DNA of 64,000 nt from Micromonospora sp. Llam0 (GTDB taxonomy: Bacteria > Actinomycetota > Actinomycetes > Mycobacteriales > Micromonosporaceae): positions 1-64,000 of the forward strand of contig NZ_RJJY01000001.1 in NCBI RefSeq assembly GCF_003751085.1. The letters run 5' to 3'. The position numbers and the translations under genes were made by a program. This document shows positions 24,159 through 32,316 of the stretch, in pieces. Below the pieces are notes generated by a model that saw only the letters and a list, made by a program, of their open reading frames with translations, did not search any database and was not told the DNA's origin. Position 1 is the first letter of the stretch, and every line of letters starts with the position of its first letter.

Positions 24159-25376
24159 ATGACCAAGACTGCCATCGGACGTTCGGCCGCAGGCGCCGTC
24201 CACCGCCGGAGCCGTGCCACCGCGCTGCTGGCCGCGTCGTTCGCCGGCTGCCTGCTCGGCGCCGGCCTCGGCGCCGGCGCCGCGCACGCCGCACCGCTGC
24301 CCGGCTGCGGCATGGCGGCGGTGTTCGACACCGAGATCCACTGGGGTAGCAGTTCCAATCCGTGGCACGGCGACGCCGATCTGCACCTGTTGCTGGACAA
24401 CCGGAAAACCATCATCGACGGCGAGACCGTCCCTGCGGGTACGCGGCTGACCTGGGCCGGCCCGAATGGCAATGCGGACATCACCTTTGGTGAGGACGGC
24501 ACGTTCACCGGCAGTGCCCGGTTCCCGGGTGAGGGTGGCGTCGGCTACCGGGGCACCCTCGCGGCGTCCACCCCGGTGGCCTGCGACGAGCCGGCGACCT
24601 ACGCCGCTGAGATCCGCTGGGGCAGCAGTTCCGACCCGTGGTACGGCGACGCCGAGACGACGATCATGGTGAAGAACCGGCGGACCATCGTGGATGCCGA
24701 GTCGGCTTCCACAGGCACGCAGTTGACCTGGACCGGCCCGAATGGCAATGCGGACATCACCTTCGGTGAGAACGGAATGTTCACCGGCAGTGCCCGGTTC
24801 CCGGGTGAAGGCGGTGTGGGCTACCGAGGCAGCCGCAAGGCGGTCTGTGACGTGGCGGTGTTCGACACCGAGATCCACTGGGGTAGCAGTTCCAATCCGT
24901 GGCACGGCGACGCCGATCTGCACCTGTTGCTGGACAACCGGAAAACCATCATCGACGGCGAGACCGTCCCTGCGGGTACGCGGCTGACCTGGGCCGGCCC
25001 GAATGGCAATGCGGACATCACCTTTGGTGAGGACGGCACGTTCACCGGCAGTGCCCGGTTCCCGGGTGAGGGTGGCGTCGGCTACCGGGGCACCCTCGCG
25101 GCGTCCACCCCGGTGATCTGCGACGACGCAGCGGTCTTCGCGACCGAGTCCCGGCTGTCCCCACTGCCGTGGACCGCGGACACCGACCTGACCGCGATGA
25201 TCAGCAACCGCCGGGTCATCGTCGACGACCGGACCATCCCGGCCGACACGACCCTGACCTGGACCGGCCCGCAGGGTGACGCCAACATCACCTTCCGGGC
25301 GGACCGCGACTTCGCCGGCACCGTCGAGTACCCGGGCACGCCCATCGAACTGCGCTACCGCGGCACCGCCCGCTGA
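24159..25376 (+). CDS. Secreted four-repeat protein resembling OAA-type lectins
   Basis: ATG 24159 follows GAGGGGAA. Residues 1-45 are a signal peptide ending GAAHA. The rest is four tandem units starting near residues 55, 147, 234 and 326 (periods 92, 87 and 92). Units 1-3 share EIHWGSSSNPWHGDADL at the start, then NRKTIIDGE, LTWAGPNGNADITFG, and end with FTGSARFPGEGGVGYRGTL. The WGsSxPW and GEGxxGyRGTL landmarks resemble the anti-HIV OAA lectin and myxobacterial MBHA family (WGGSSAPW, GEGPIGFRGTL), in which these and an Arg in the middle bind mannose. Unit 4 has lost both landmarks (RLSPLPW, YPGTPIELRYRGT). Units here are about 20 residues longer than in OAA. The relationship is by motif memory, not a search. 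Each of units 1-3 could bind a glycan outside the cell. Confidence 0.7.
   Translation: MTKTAIGRSAAGAVHRRSRATALLAASFAGCLLGAGLGAGAAHAAPLPGCGMAAVFDTEIHWGSSSNPWHGDADLHLLLDNRKTIIDGETVPAGTRLTWAGPNGNADITFGEDGTFTGSARFPGEGGVGYRGTLAASTPVACDEPATYAAEIRWGSSSDPWYGDAETTIMVKNRRTIVDAESASTGTQLTWTGPNGNADITFGENGMFTGSARFPGEGGVGYRGSRKAVCDVAVFDTEIHWGSSSNPWHGDADLHLLLDNRKTIIDGETVPAGTRLTWAGPNGNADITFGEDGTFTGSARFPGEGGVGYRGTLAASTPVICDDAAVFATESRLSPLPWTADTDLTAMISNRRVIVDDRTIPADTTLTWTGPQGDANITFRADRDFAGTVEYPGTPIELRYRGTAR
24317..24578 (+). repeat. 262-bp perfect direct repeat, copy A
   Basis: Identical base for base to 24854-25115 (offset 537 bp, 179 codons), inside lectin-like units 1 and 3. The intervening unit 2 is clearly diverged. 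Confidence 0.95.
24854..25115 (+). repeat. 262-bp perfect direct repeat, copy B
   Basis: Second copy of the 24317-24578 sequence. Synonymous sites are identical too, so the copies were homogenised recently. Confidence 0.95.
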
Positions 25377-25385
25377 CCCAACCCC

Positions 25386-25420
25386 GCCGGCCCCGTGGCA
25401 CCCGCTGCCACGGGGCCGGC
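25386..25420 (+). terminator. Terminator after the lectin-like gene
   Basis: GCCGGCCCCGTGGCA pairs perfectly with TGCCACGGGGCCGGC around CCCGC, 10 bases after the stop codon. Confidence 0.85.
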
Positions 25421-25459
25421 CTCGCGCCCGTACTCCCGGTCGGCTGGGATGCTTCGGGC

Positions 25460-25957
25460 ATGCCTTCCTACCCGCCGACGTTCGCCGACCAGGTCGTCAC
25501 CCAACCGCTGCGCGCTCAGTTCGAGGCGTTCCTCGACGAGCACCGCAGCGCACTCAACCGCTGTCTGGACGGGCTGACCGAGGAGCAGGCCCGCCGATCG
25601 TTGGTCGCCTCCCGGACCACGTTGCTGGGTCTGGTGAAGCACGCGACCTTCGTCGAGAAGGTCTGGTTCGACGAGGCCATGACGTGCCGGCCGCGTACGG
25701 AGCTCGGGCTGCCCGCGACGGCGGACGAGTCGTTCGTCCTCGCTGCCGACGACACGATCGCCAGCGTCCAACGCGCCCACCGCGAAGCCTGCGAAGCGTC
25801 CCGCCGGGCGACGTCGTCCCTGGAGCTGGACGACATCCTGCCCGGCAACCGGCGAGGTCCGCTTCCGCTGCGCTGGGTGTACCTGCACGTGCTGCGCGAG
25901 CTCGCCCAGCACTGTGGGCACGCGGACATCCTCCGCGAGCAACTCGCCGACGAGTAG
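25460..25957 (+). CDS. DinB-like DUF664 family protein
   Basis: A 165-residue four-helix-bundle protein. The DUF664/DinB pattern is visible in ALNRCLDGLTEEQARRSLVA, LGLVKHATFVEKVWFDEAM (first metal-binding His) and PLRWVYLHVLRELAQHCGHADILRE (paired His). Actinobacterial DUF664 proteins include mycothiol-dependent transferases and are often stress-linked, but no substrate can be assigned. It stands alone after a strong terminator. Confidence 0.8.
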   Translation: MPSYPPTFADQVVTQPLRAQFEAFLDEHRSALNRCLDGLTEEQARRSLVASRTTLLGLVKHATFVEKVWFDEAMTCRPRTELGLPATADESFVLAADDTIASVQRAHREACEASRRATSSLELDDILPGNRRGPLPLRWVYLHVLRELAQHCGHADILREQLADE

Positions 25958-26004
25958 TACGCGCCCACCGCCTCCGCCCACCGCCTCCGACCTCGGCCGA
26001 GGTG

Positions 26005-26033
26005 TTTACAAAACTGTTAAGAGTCTTAATAAT
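26005..26033 (+). promoter_or_regulatory. Chitinase promoter with palindrome in the spacer
   Basis: TTTACA (26005-26010) and AATAAT (26028-26033) are 17 bases apart. The spacer contains TTAAGAGTCTTAA (26017-26029), a perfect palindrome around a central G. The stretch is strikingly AT-rich. A repressor there would compete with RNA polymerase. Confidence 0.65.
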
Positions 26034-26065
26034 TGCCGCACTGGTGCTTCGAGGGAGGGATGTCG

Positions 26066-27478
26066 ATGAAACCCGTACGGATAGTCGCCCCGGTGCTGGC
26101 TGCGGTCCTCGCCGCCGCAGGGGTGATCTGGGCGGCCGGCCCGGCCCTGGCCGCCGGCCCCACCGCGACCTTCGTGAAAACCTCCGACTGGGGCAGCGGT
26201 TGGGAAGCCAAGGTCACCGTCGCCAACGGTGGCGCCACCGCCATCACCGCCTGGACCGTCGCCTTCGACCTGCCGGCCGGCACCACGGTCGGCACCTACT
26301 GGGACGCCCTGCTCAGCGTCTCCGGGCAGCGGTTCACCTTCACCAACCGCAGCTGGAACGGTCACCTCGCGCCAGGCGCGTCGGTCTCGTTCGGGTTCCT
26401 CGGTAGCGGGCCGGGCAGCCCGACCAACTGCACCCTCAACGGTGCGCCCTGCGGCGGCCAGCAGCCGCCGCCGACGACGACGGCCCCACCCCCCACCACG
26501 CCCCCGACTACCGCTCCGCCCACCACCACGCCGCCGACGACGGCCCCACCCCCCACCACGCCGCCGCCGACCGACGATGGGCTGCCGGAGCACTTTCTCA
26601 CCGGCTATTGGCACAACTTCGACAATCCGGCCGTCGAGCTGCGGCTTCGCGACGTGCCGGCCGAGTACGACCTGATCGCGGTCGCCTTCGCCGAGGCCAC
26701 CAGCACCCCCGGCGCGGTCAGCTTCGGCATCGACCCGGGGCTGTCCGCCTCGCTCGGCGGCTACACCGACGCTCAGTTCAAGGCTGACGTCGCCACCCTG
26801 CACCAGCGTGGCAAGAAGGTGATCATCTCGATCGGCGGGGAGACCGGCCGGGTCGCGGTCAGCGACCCCGCGTCCGCCGCCGCGCTCACCGACAGCCTGT
26901 ACCGGCTGATCCAGGACTACGGCTTCGACGGCGTCGACATCGACCTGGAGAACGGGCTCAACCCGACCTACATGGCGCAGGCGATGCGCGCGCTGCGCAG
27001 CCGGACCGGGCCAGGGCTGATCATCACGATGGCACCGCAGACCATCGACATGCAGTCACCGTCGGTGTCGTACTTCAAACTGGCGTTGGACATCCGAGAC
27101 ATCCTGACCGTGGTGCACACCCAGTTCTACAACTCCGGGTCGATGCTCGGCTGCGACCAGGCGTTCGCCTACAGCCAGGGCACGGTCAACTTTCTGACCG
27201 CGCTGGCCTGCCTGCAACTGGAATCGGGCCTGCGGCCCGACCAGGTGGCTCTCGGCCTGCCCGCCGGCCCGGGAGCGGCCGGCGGCGGCATCGTCGCCCC
27301 GACGATGGTCAACCAGGCCCTGGACTGCCTGGCCCGGGGCACCAGCTGCGGCAGTTTCCGGCCGCCTCGCACCTACCCCGGCATCCGGGGCGCGATGACC
27401 TGGTCGATCAACTGGGACGTGACCAACGGCAGCGGGTTCGCCCGTACCGTCAAGCCGCACCTGGCGACGCTGCCCTGA
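26066..27478 (+). CDS. Secreted GH18 chitinase with N-terminal CBM2
   Basis: GAGGGAGG (26051-26058) fits ATG 26066 better than ATG 26060. The signal peptide spans residues 1-30. A CBM2 domain follows (TATFVKTSDWGSGWEAKVTV, WTVAFDLPAGTTVG, FTNRSWNGHLAPGASVSFGF, CTLNGAPC), then a PTTT linker and a GH18 domain from about 170. The catalytic motif DGVDIDLE is at about residues 289-296, with the last Glu as proton donor. Substrate-assisted hydrolysis of chitin is expected, with CBM2 anchoring to chitin or cellulose. Together with the GH16 enzyme this suits digestion of fungal cell wall. Confidence 0.93.
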   Translation: MKPVRIVAPVLAAVLAAAGVIWAAGPALAAGPTATFVKTSDWGSGWEAKVTVANGGATAITAWTVAFDLPAGTTVGTYWDALLSVSGQRFTFTNRSWNGHLAPGASVSFGFLGSGPGSPTNCTLNGAPCGGQQPPPTTTAPPPTTPPTTAPPTTTPPTTAPPPTTPPPTDDGLPEHFLTGYWHNFDNPAVELRLRDVPAEYDLIAVAFAEATSTPGAVSFGIDPGLSASLGGYTDAQFKADVATLHQRGKKVIISIGGETGRVAVSDPASAAALTDSLYRLIQDYGFDGVDIDLENGLNPTYMAQAMRALRSRTGPGLIITMAPQTIDMQSPSVSYFKLALDIRDILTVVHTQFYNSGSMLGCDQAFAYSQGTVNFLTALACLQLESGLRPDQVALGLPAGPGAAGGGIVAPTMVNQALDCLARGTSCGSFRPPRTYPGIRGAMTWSINWDVTNGSGFARTVKPHLATLP

Positions 27479-27483
27479 CCGGC

Positions 27484-27515
27484 GGCCCCGGCCACCCGTG
27501 CGGGTGGCCGGGGCC
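27484..27515. terminator. Terminator at chitinase/copper ATPase convergence
   Basis: GGCCCCGGCCACCC pairs perfectly with GGGTGGCCGGGGCC around GTGC, 5 bases after the chitinase stop; it may serve both strands. Confidence 0.8.
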
Positions 27516-27540
27516 GGACGACCGGCCCGGCCACCCGCCG

Positions 27541-29619
27541 CTACCGCTCGTCCGGGGCGAGCTGCACCCGGCGGAGCAACTGCGCGTTGAGGGCGACCAC
27601 GATGGTGGACGCGGACATCAGGATCGCCCCGACCGCCGGGCTCAACGTCAGCCCGGCCCAGGCCAGCACGCCGGCGGCGAGCGGAATGGCGACGACGTTG
27701 TAGCCGGCGGCCCAGCCCAGGTTCTGCAGCATCTTGCGGTAGGAGGCCTTCGACAGCCGGATCACCCCGGTGACCCCGCGCGGGTCGGACGAGGCGAGAA
27801 CGACTCCGGCGGACTCGATCGCGACGTCGGTGCCGGCCCCGATCGCGATGCCGACGTCGGCACGGGCCAGCGCCGGGGCGTCGTTGACGCCGTCGCCGAC
27901 CATCGCCACGGTCAGCCCCCGGGCCTGCAGGTCCGCCACCGTCTTGTCCTTGTCGGCGGGCAGCACCTCGGCGAAGACCTCGTCCACGCCGGACCGGAAG
28001 CCGAGATCGGCGGCGACCGCCTCGGCGACCGGCCGGGCGTCTCCGGTGATCATCATGATCTTGTCGATGCCCTGTCTGCGCAGTTGGGCGATCGCCTGCC
28101 GGGCCTCGGGCCGGACCTCGTCGGCCAGCCCGATCGCGCCGAGCACCTCGGCGCGGCCGCCGTCGAGCCGCAGCAGATGCAGTACGGCGGCACCACGCTG
28201 CGACCAGCCCTCGGCCGTGGCGGTCAGCTCCGGCGGGACCCGGGCGTCGAGTTCGCCCAGCAGCGCCGGCCCGCCGACGGCATAGTGGGTGCCATCCACG
28301 TTCGCCTGCACACCCCGGCCGGTCAACGACCGGAAGTCCGTCGCGGCGCTCGTCGGACCGCGTCCGGTGGCGGCGGCCACGATGGCCCGGGCCAGTGGGT
28401 GCTCGCTGTCGGTTTCCACCGCCGCGGCCAGTCGCAGTACCTCGTCCTCGGTGTGCCCGGGGGCCGCCGCGACCCCGGTCACGGTGTGCGCGCCCCTGGT
28501 CAGGGTGCCGGTCTTGTCGAACAGCATCGCGTCGACGGTGCGCATCCGCTCCAGGGCCAGCCGGTTCTTGACCAGGATCCCGGCCTTGGCCGCCACGGCG
28601 GTGGACAACGCGATCACCAGGGGGATCGCCAGGCCCAGGGCGTGCGGGCAGGCGATCACCAGTACGGTGACCGTCCGTACTACGGAGTCGTCGAGGCTGC
28701 CGAACGCCCACCAGGCGGCGAAGGTCAGCACGGCGGCGGCCATCGCGACGTAGAACAGCAGGGCGGCGAACCGGTCGGCGAGCATCTGGGCCCGGCCGCT
28801 GGAGGCCTGGGCCTGTGCGACGAGGCGTTGGATGCCGGCCAGGGCGGTGTCCTCGCCGACGGCCTCGACCCGTACCCGGATCGCCGAGTCGGTCGCGACG
28901 GTGCCGGCCACCACCGGGTCACCGACGCGCCGGTGCACCGGCCGGGACTCTCCGGTGATCATCGACTCGTCCAACTCGGCTTCGCCGTCGGTGATCCGCC
29001 CGTCGGCGGGCATCCGGGCGCCGGAGCGCACCAGCACCAGATCGCCGGCCCGCAGGTCGGCCACCGTGACCCGCTGGACCTGCCCGTCGTCGGCCAACCG
29101 CTCCGCGTCGTCGGGCAGCAGCGCGGCCAGCGCGGAAAGCGCCCCCTGCGCCTGCCCGATCGCCTTCATCTCCTGCCAGTGACCGAGCAGCATGATGGTC
29201 ACCAGCGCCGCCAGCTCCCACCAGAAGTCCAGGTCGAAGGCGCCGAAGCTGGTGGCCAGCGAGGCCAGGTAGGCGACGGTGATGGCCATCGAGATCAGCA
29301 GCATCATGCCGGGCGCGCGGTCGCGGACCTCGCGTACCCCGCCGACCAGGAACGGCCAGCCGCCGTAGAAGAACACCACCGAGCCGAGTACCGGGCCGAC
29401 CAGGGACATACCGGGAAAGTCCAGCGAGTAGCCGAACCAGTCCATCACCATGTGACTGGTGACCACGACCGGCACGGTCAGCGCGAGACTCAGCCAGAAC
29501 TTGCGGCGGAACATCTCCGGGTCGTGCCCCGCGTGCTTGTCGTGGCCATCGTGCCCGCTATGGCCACCGTGCCCACCGTGGCCGGTGTGCTCGTCGTGTC
29601 GGGTTCCGTCCGTTTCCAC
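27541..29619 (-). CDS. copB: Heavy-metal P1B-type ATPase, CopB-like copper transporter
   Basis: A 692-residue ATPase. The N-terminus is His-rich (EHTGHGGHGGHSGHDGHDKH), a metal-binding feature of CopB. Eight transmembrane helices are expected, with the ion-selective CPH motif (VIACPHALGLAIP) in place of CPC. Phosphorylation is at DKTGTLT, with ESRP, SEHPLA and the hinge MVGDGVNDAPALA present. The CPH type exports copper or silver to protect the cytoplasm. The start is GTG 29619, which fits the overlapping promoter and operator; a leaderless mRNA is implied. The much longer open frame upstream is noise. Confidence 0.9.
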   Translation of the reverse strand: METDGTRHDEHTGHGGHGGHSGHDGHDKHAGHDPEMFRRKFWLSLALTVPVVVTSHMVMDWFGYSLDFPGMSLVGPVLGSVVFFYGGWPFLVGGVREVRDRAPGMMLLISMAITVAYLASLATSFGAFDLDFWWELAALVTIMLLGHWQEMKAIGQAQGALSALAALLPDDAERLADDGQVQRVTVADLRAGDLVLVRSGARMPADGRITDGEAELDESMITGESRPVHRRVGDPVVAGTVATDSAIRVRVEAVGEDTALAGIQRLVAQAQASSGRAQMLADRFAALLFYVAMAAAVLTFAAWWAFGSLDDSVVRTVTVLVIACPHALGLAIPLVIALSTAVAAKAGILVKNRLALERMRTVDAMLFDKTGTLTRGAHTVTGVAAAPGHTEDEVLRLAAAVETDSEHPLARAIVAAATGRGPTSAATDFRSLTGRGVQANVDGTHYAVGGPALLGELDARVPPELTATAEGWSQRGAAVLHLLRLDGGRAEVLGAIGLADEVRPEARQAIAQLRRQGIDKIMMITGDARPVAEAVAADLGFRSGVDEVFAEVLPADKDKTVADLQARGLTVAMVGDGVNDAPALARADVGIAIGAGTDVAIESAGVVLASSDPRGVTGVIRLSKASYRKMLQNLGWAAGYNVVAIPLAAGVLAWAGLTLSPAVGAILMSASTIVVALNAQLLRRVQLAPDER

Positions 29620-29653
29620 GCCGCCACAATACCCCCTAGGGGTATATCCGCAA
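29619..29653 (-). promoter_or_regulatory. CsoR-type copper operator within a leaderless promoter
   Basis: On the minus strand TTGCGG (29653-29648) and TATTGT (29631-29626) are 16 bases apart, with the GTG start 6 bases beyond the -10. The inverted repeat ATACCCCCTAGGGGTAT (29629-29645) fills the spacer. It matches the CsoR/RicR-type pattern of a GGGG/CCCC palindrome with TA flanks. CsoR would block initiation until copper binds. Confidence 0.8.
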
Positions 29654-29696
29654 GGGGTTCCGCGTGGCTCCGGGGAACCAAGGTGTCTCCGCGGGC

Positions 29697-29736
29697 TTGA
29701 TGCCACAGGTGCATCAAGATGCACCTGTGGCATCAA
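29697..29736. repeat. Perfect palindrome, copy 2 of a dispersed element
   Basis: TTGATGCCACAGGTGCATC is followed by AA and its reverse complement (19-bp stem). The first 19 bases of the stem are shared with 5102-5139; the loop differs (AA versus TT). It lies in the 5' upstream region of copB, between copB and the DedA gene. Confidence 0.85.
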
Positions 29737-29834
29737 ACTCAACAAGCACCCCAACTGAACGGGGTGACGCCGAGTCAGTTGGCTGGCGCGTGACGTCACC
29801 GCCAACAGCTCGCCGGCCGAACCGCCCCTGGCGT

Positions 29835-30503
29835 TCAGGGCGACGGTCGGCGGCCTGCCGCAGCCCGACGGCGGCGGCGCCGAACCTGGCCGACCACCCA
29901 GTAGACGACCAGTCCACCGAGGAGTACGAAGATCGCCACGTCGAACCAGCGGCTGTACCGCTCGACCTGCTGCCACTGTGAGCCGAGCGCGAACCCGGCG
30001 CCGACGAACAGCGCGTTCCACACCCCGCTGCCCAGCGTGGTGTAGGCGCTGAACTGGGTCAACGGCATCCGGTCGGCACCGGCCGGCACTGAGACCAGGC
30101 TCCGCACGATCGGCACCATCCGGCCGAACAGCACCGCCCACCGCCCGTACCGGTCGAACCACCGGTCGGCCTTGTCCAGGTCCTCCAGATCGACCAGCGG
30201 CACCTTGTCCAGCCAGCGTCGCAGCCGTGCCTCGCCGATCGCCGCACCCAGCCAGTAGAGCAGCAACGCGCCGGCCAGTGAGCCGAGCGTCGCCCCGACC
30301 CAGACCCCGACCAGGTTCACCCGGTCCTGACTGGCCAGGTAGCCGGCCATCGCCAGCACCACCTCGCTGGGGATCGGCGGGACGACGCTCTCCAGTGCCA
30401 CCAGCAGGCCGACCCCGAGCTCACCCAGCCGGGCTATGACGTCGGCGACCCAGCCGGTCAGCCCGCCGACCTGGTCCGGCGGGGTGTCGACGGTGACGGC
30501 CAT
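29835..30503 (-). CDS. DedA / SNARE-associated family membrane protein
   Basis: The 222-residue protein has the DedA signature: LVALESVVPPIPSEVVLAMAGYL near the start, LLLYWLGAAIGEARLRRWLD and FGRMVPIVRSLVSVPAG, and four to five transmembrane helices. The family is thought to be a flippase for undecaprenyl phosphate or other lipids, supporting envelope growth and pH tolerance. No fused domain is present. The strongly basic C-terminus ([15 protein letters not shown]) is cytoplasmic. Confidence 0.87.
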   Translation of the reverse strand: MAVTVDTPPDQVGGLTGWVADVIARLGELGVGLLVALESVVPPIPSEVVLAMAGYLASQDRVNLVGVWVGATLGSLAGALLLYWLGAAIGEARLRRWLDKVPLVDLEDLDKADRWFDRYGRWAVLFGRMVPIVRSLVSVPAGADRMPLTQFSAYTTLGSGVWNALFVGAGFALGSQWQQVERYSRWFDVAIFVLLGGLVVYWVVGQVRRRRRRAAAGRRPSP

Positions 30504-30575
30504 GGCGCTCCCTGCGTCGCGGTAAGCCCATCCGGTACCCGGCGGCCAGCGGCGCTACACCTGCTCGACGACCGG

Positions 30576-31604
30576 CTACGCCTCACCCGGGTCAACGACC
30601 GCCGGTGGTCGGCGACGTACAGAACTCTCCCGGACCTGCAGCTTGGTGGGCAGGGTGACGGTGGTCGCGGCCCGGTCAGGGTCGGCGATCCGCTCGATGA
30701 GCAACTGGGCGGCGGTCTCGCCCAACTGGTATGTCGGCTGGGTGACGGTGGTCAACGCGGGCCGTACCAGATGCGCCCACGGCAGGTCGTCGAAGCCGAC
30801 CACACCCATCTCCGCCGGCACCGTGATGCCCTGGTCGACCAGGCACTCCACCGCACCGACGGTCATCAGGTTGTTCGCCGCGAACAGCGCGTCCGGTCGC
30901 GGCCGCAGCCGCAGCAGCTCCATCATCGCGCGGTAGCCGCCGTCGGAGCGGAAATCGGCGTGGCGGACCAGATCCTCCTGGTACGGCTGCCCGGCATCGG
31001 TCAGTGCCCGCTGGTAGCCGCCCAGCCGTCGGCAGGCGGTCCAGACGCCACGTCGACCGGTGATGCAGGCGATCCGCCGGTAACCGGAGTCGAGCAGGTG
31101 CGCGGTGGCCAGCCGGGCGCCGTGCTCGTTGTCCACCAGCACGGTGTCGGTCCGGCCGCCGTGCAGTTGCCGGTCGACCACCACCACCGGCACCCGAGCG
31201 GCGGTGAGCTGCCCCAGGTCGGCGGTCGGCCCGGACGGGGCGATGATCACTCCGGCGACCTGTTCGGCGAGGACCGCGTTCAGGTAGCGGCTCTCCTTGG
31301 CCGGATCCTCGTCGGTGTTGCACAGCACGACCGAGTAGCCGGCCTGCTGGGCGAGGTCCTCGACGCCGCGGACCAGGGCGGTGAAGAACGGGTTGCCGAT
31401 GTCGCTGATCACCACCGCCCACAACGTGGTCCGGCTGCGGCGCAGGTTACGGGCCACCGCGTTGGGCCGGTAGTCCAGCTCGCGCATCGCTTGGCGGACC
31501 CGGTCCGCCAGCGCGGGATCCACGTTGGTGTGGCCGTTGACGACCCGGGAGACGGTAGCTGGGGAGACCTTCGCTTTCCGCGCAACGTCGTAGATCGTCG
31601 CCAT
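30576..31604 (-). CDS. LacI-family transcriptional regulator
   Basis: ATG 31604 opens ATIYDVARKAKVSPATVSRVV, the classical LacI helix-turn-helix, and the hinge helix follows (LRRSRTTLWAVV). The periplasmic-binding-like effector domain contains NPFFTALVRGVEDLAQQAGY, VAGVIIAPSGP and PDALFAANNLMTVGAVECL. The protein senses a sugar and represses sugar-use genes. The nearby operators at 20470, 20561 and 51451 are LacI-type boxes, so it is a candidate regulator of the glucanases. Those boxes also match CebR, which could lie elsewhere in the genome. Confidence 0.9.
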   Translation of the reverse strand: MATIYDVARKAKVSPATVSRVVNGHTNVDPALADRVRQAMRELDYRPNAVARNLRRSRTTLWAVVISDIGNPFFTALVRGVEDLAQQAGYSVVLCNTDEDPAKESRYLNAVLAEQVAGVIIAPSGPTADLGQLTAARVPVVVVDRQLHGGRTDTVLVDNEHGARLATAHLLDSGYRRIACITGRRGVWTACRRLGGYQRALTDAGQPYQEDLVRHADFRSDGGYRAMMELLRLRPRPDALFAANNLMTVGAVECLVDQGITVPAEMGVVGFDDLPWAHLVRPALTTVTQPTYQLGETAAQLLIERIADPDRAATTVTLPTKLQVRESSVRRRPPAVVDPGEA

Positions 31605-31851
31605 CGTTCATCGCCCTCTTCACTTGCTCCCGACCCGAGGGTGCCGGTCACGGAACCCGGGACGATAATTACAGACCGGGTACGGAGCGCGATGGTCCAC
31701 CAGGTCGGACATCCAGGACGTAACGCATACAGCCCGGCGCTGAGCTGCGACGCGGTGACCGTCCACTGTCGGGATACCGACACCCGTGATGATTCCACAC
31801 CGGACGCAGACCGGCCGGCGTCCGAACCAAGAGGTTGTGTCGGTGGCCGAA
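31605..31851. other. Intergenic region upstream of lacI
   Basis: Nothing beyond the lacI leader was recognised here. The stretch 31665-31685 (GACGATAATTACAGACC) is AT-rich and could hold the promoter. There is no LacI-type palindrome, so autoregulation is not evident. Confidence 0.35.
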
Positions 31852-32316
31852 CTACGCGGTCGGGTCGGTGGCCGGAGCGGCCGAGGCTCGGCTGCGGCGC
31901 AGCCACAGCAGCCCGATGACCGGCAGCACCAGCGGGATGTAGCCGTACCCGCTGCCGAAGCCCGACCAGACCGTCTCGTCCGGGAACGCCGCCGGCACCG
32001 CGAGACTCACCGCGCCGATGCCGAGTACGCCGACCAGCTCCACCGTGCAGCAGCCGTACGCGATCCGCCGGCCGACCGGGCCGTCGATGATCAGCCCGGC
32101 GGCCGCCACCAGGTACACCACTGCGGCGAAGGCGGAGAGCAGGTACGCCACCGGTGCCTCGCTGAACCGGGTGGCGATCTGCACACCGGCCCGGGACGAG
32201 GCGGCGATCGCGAACAGGATGTAGACGCCGATCAGCACCCGGCCCGGCCCGCTGCGGGTCCGCGCCGTCCGCCCGGTGCGCGCCGGTCGGCCATCCGTCG
32301 ACGTCGGGTCAGCCAC
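31852..32316 (-). CDS. Small integral membrane protein
   Basis: A 154-residue protein with four transmembrane helices (VLIGVYILFAIAASSRAGVQ, VAYLLSAFAAVVYLVAAAGL, CTVELVGVLGIGAVSLAVP, YIPLVLPVIGLLWLRRSR) and a polar N-terminus. The family is not recognised. Its start overlaps the stop of the upstream membrane-protein gene by 8 bases, so both are translated as a unit and may interact. Confidence 0.6.
   Translation of the reverse strand: MADPTSTDGRPARTGRTARTRSGPGRVLIGVYILFAIAASSRAGVQIATRFSEAPVAYLLSAFAAVVYLVAAAGLIIDGPVGRRIAYGCCTVELVGVLGIGAVSLAVPAAFPDETVWSGFGSGYGYIPLVLPVIGLLWLRRSRASAAPATDPTA

Noticed and set aside
24159..25376. CRISPR or repeat-array interpretation of the tandem repeats
   Set aside because: Repeats are coding, in-frame, about 270 bp long and show no short conserved direct repeat or spacer pattern.
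26470..26575. Tandem repeat between CBM2 and GH18
   Set aside because: It is a normal Pro/Thr linker of a secreted glycoside hydrolase.
27541..30162. Extended 873-residue copper ATPase beginning at 30162
   Set aside because: The extra N-terminus covers the CsoR operator, the palindrome and the DedA antisense; the family N-terminus begins at 29619.
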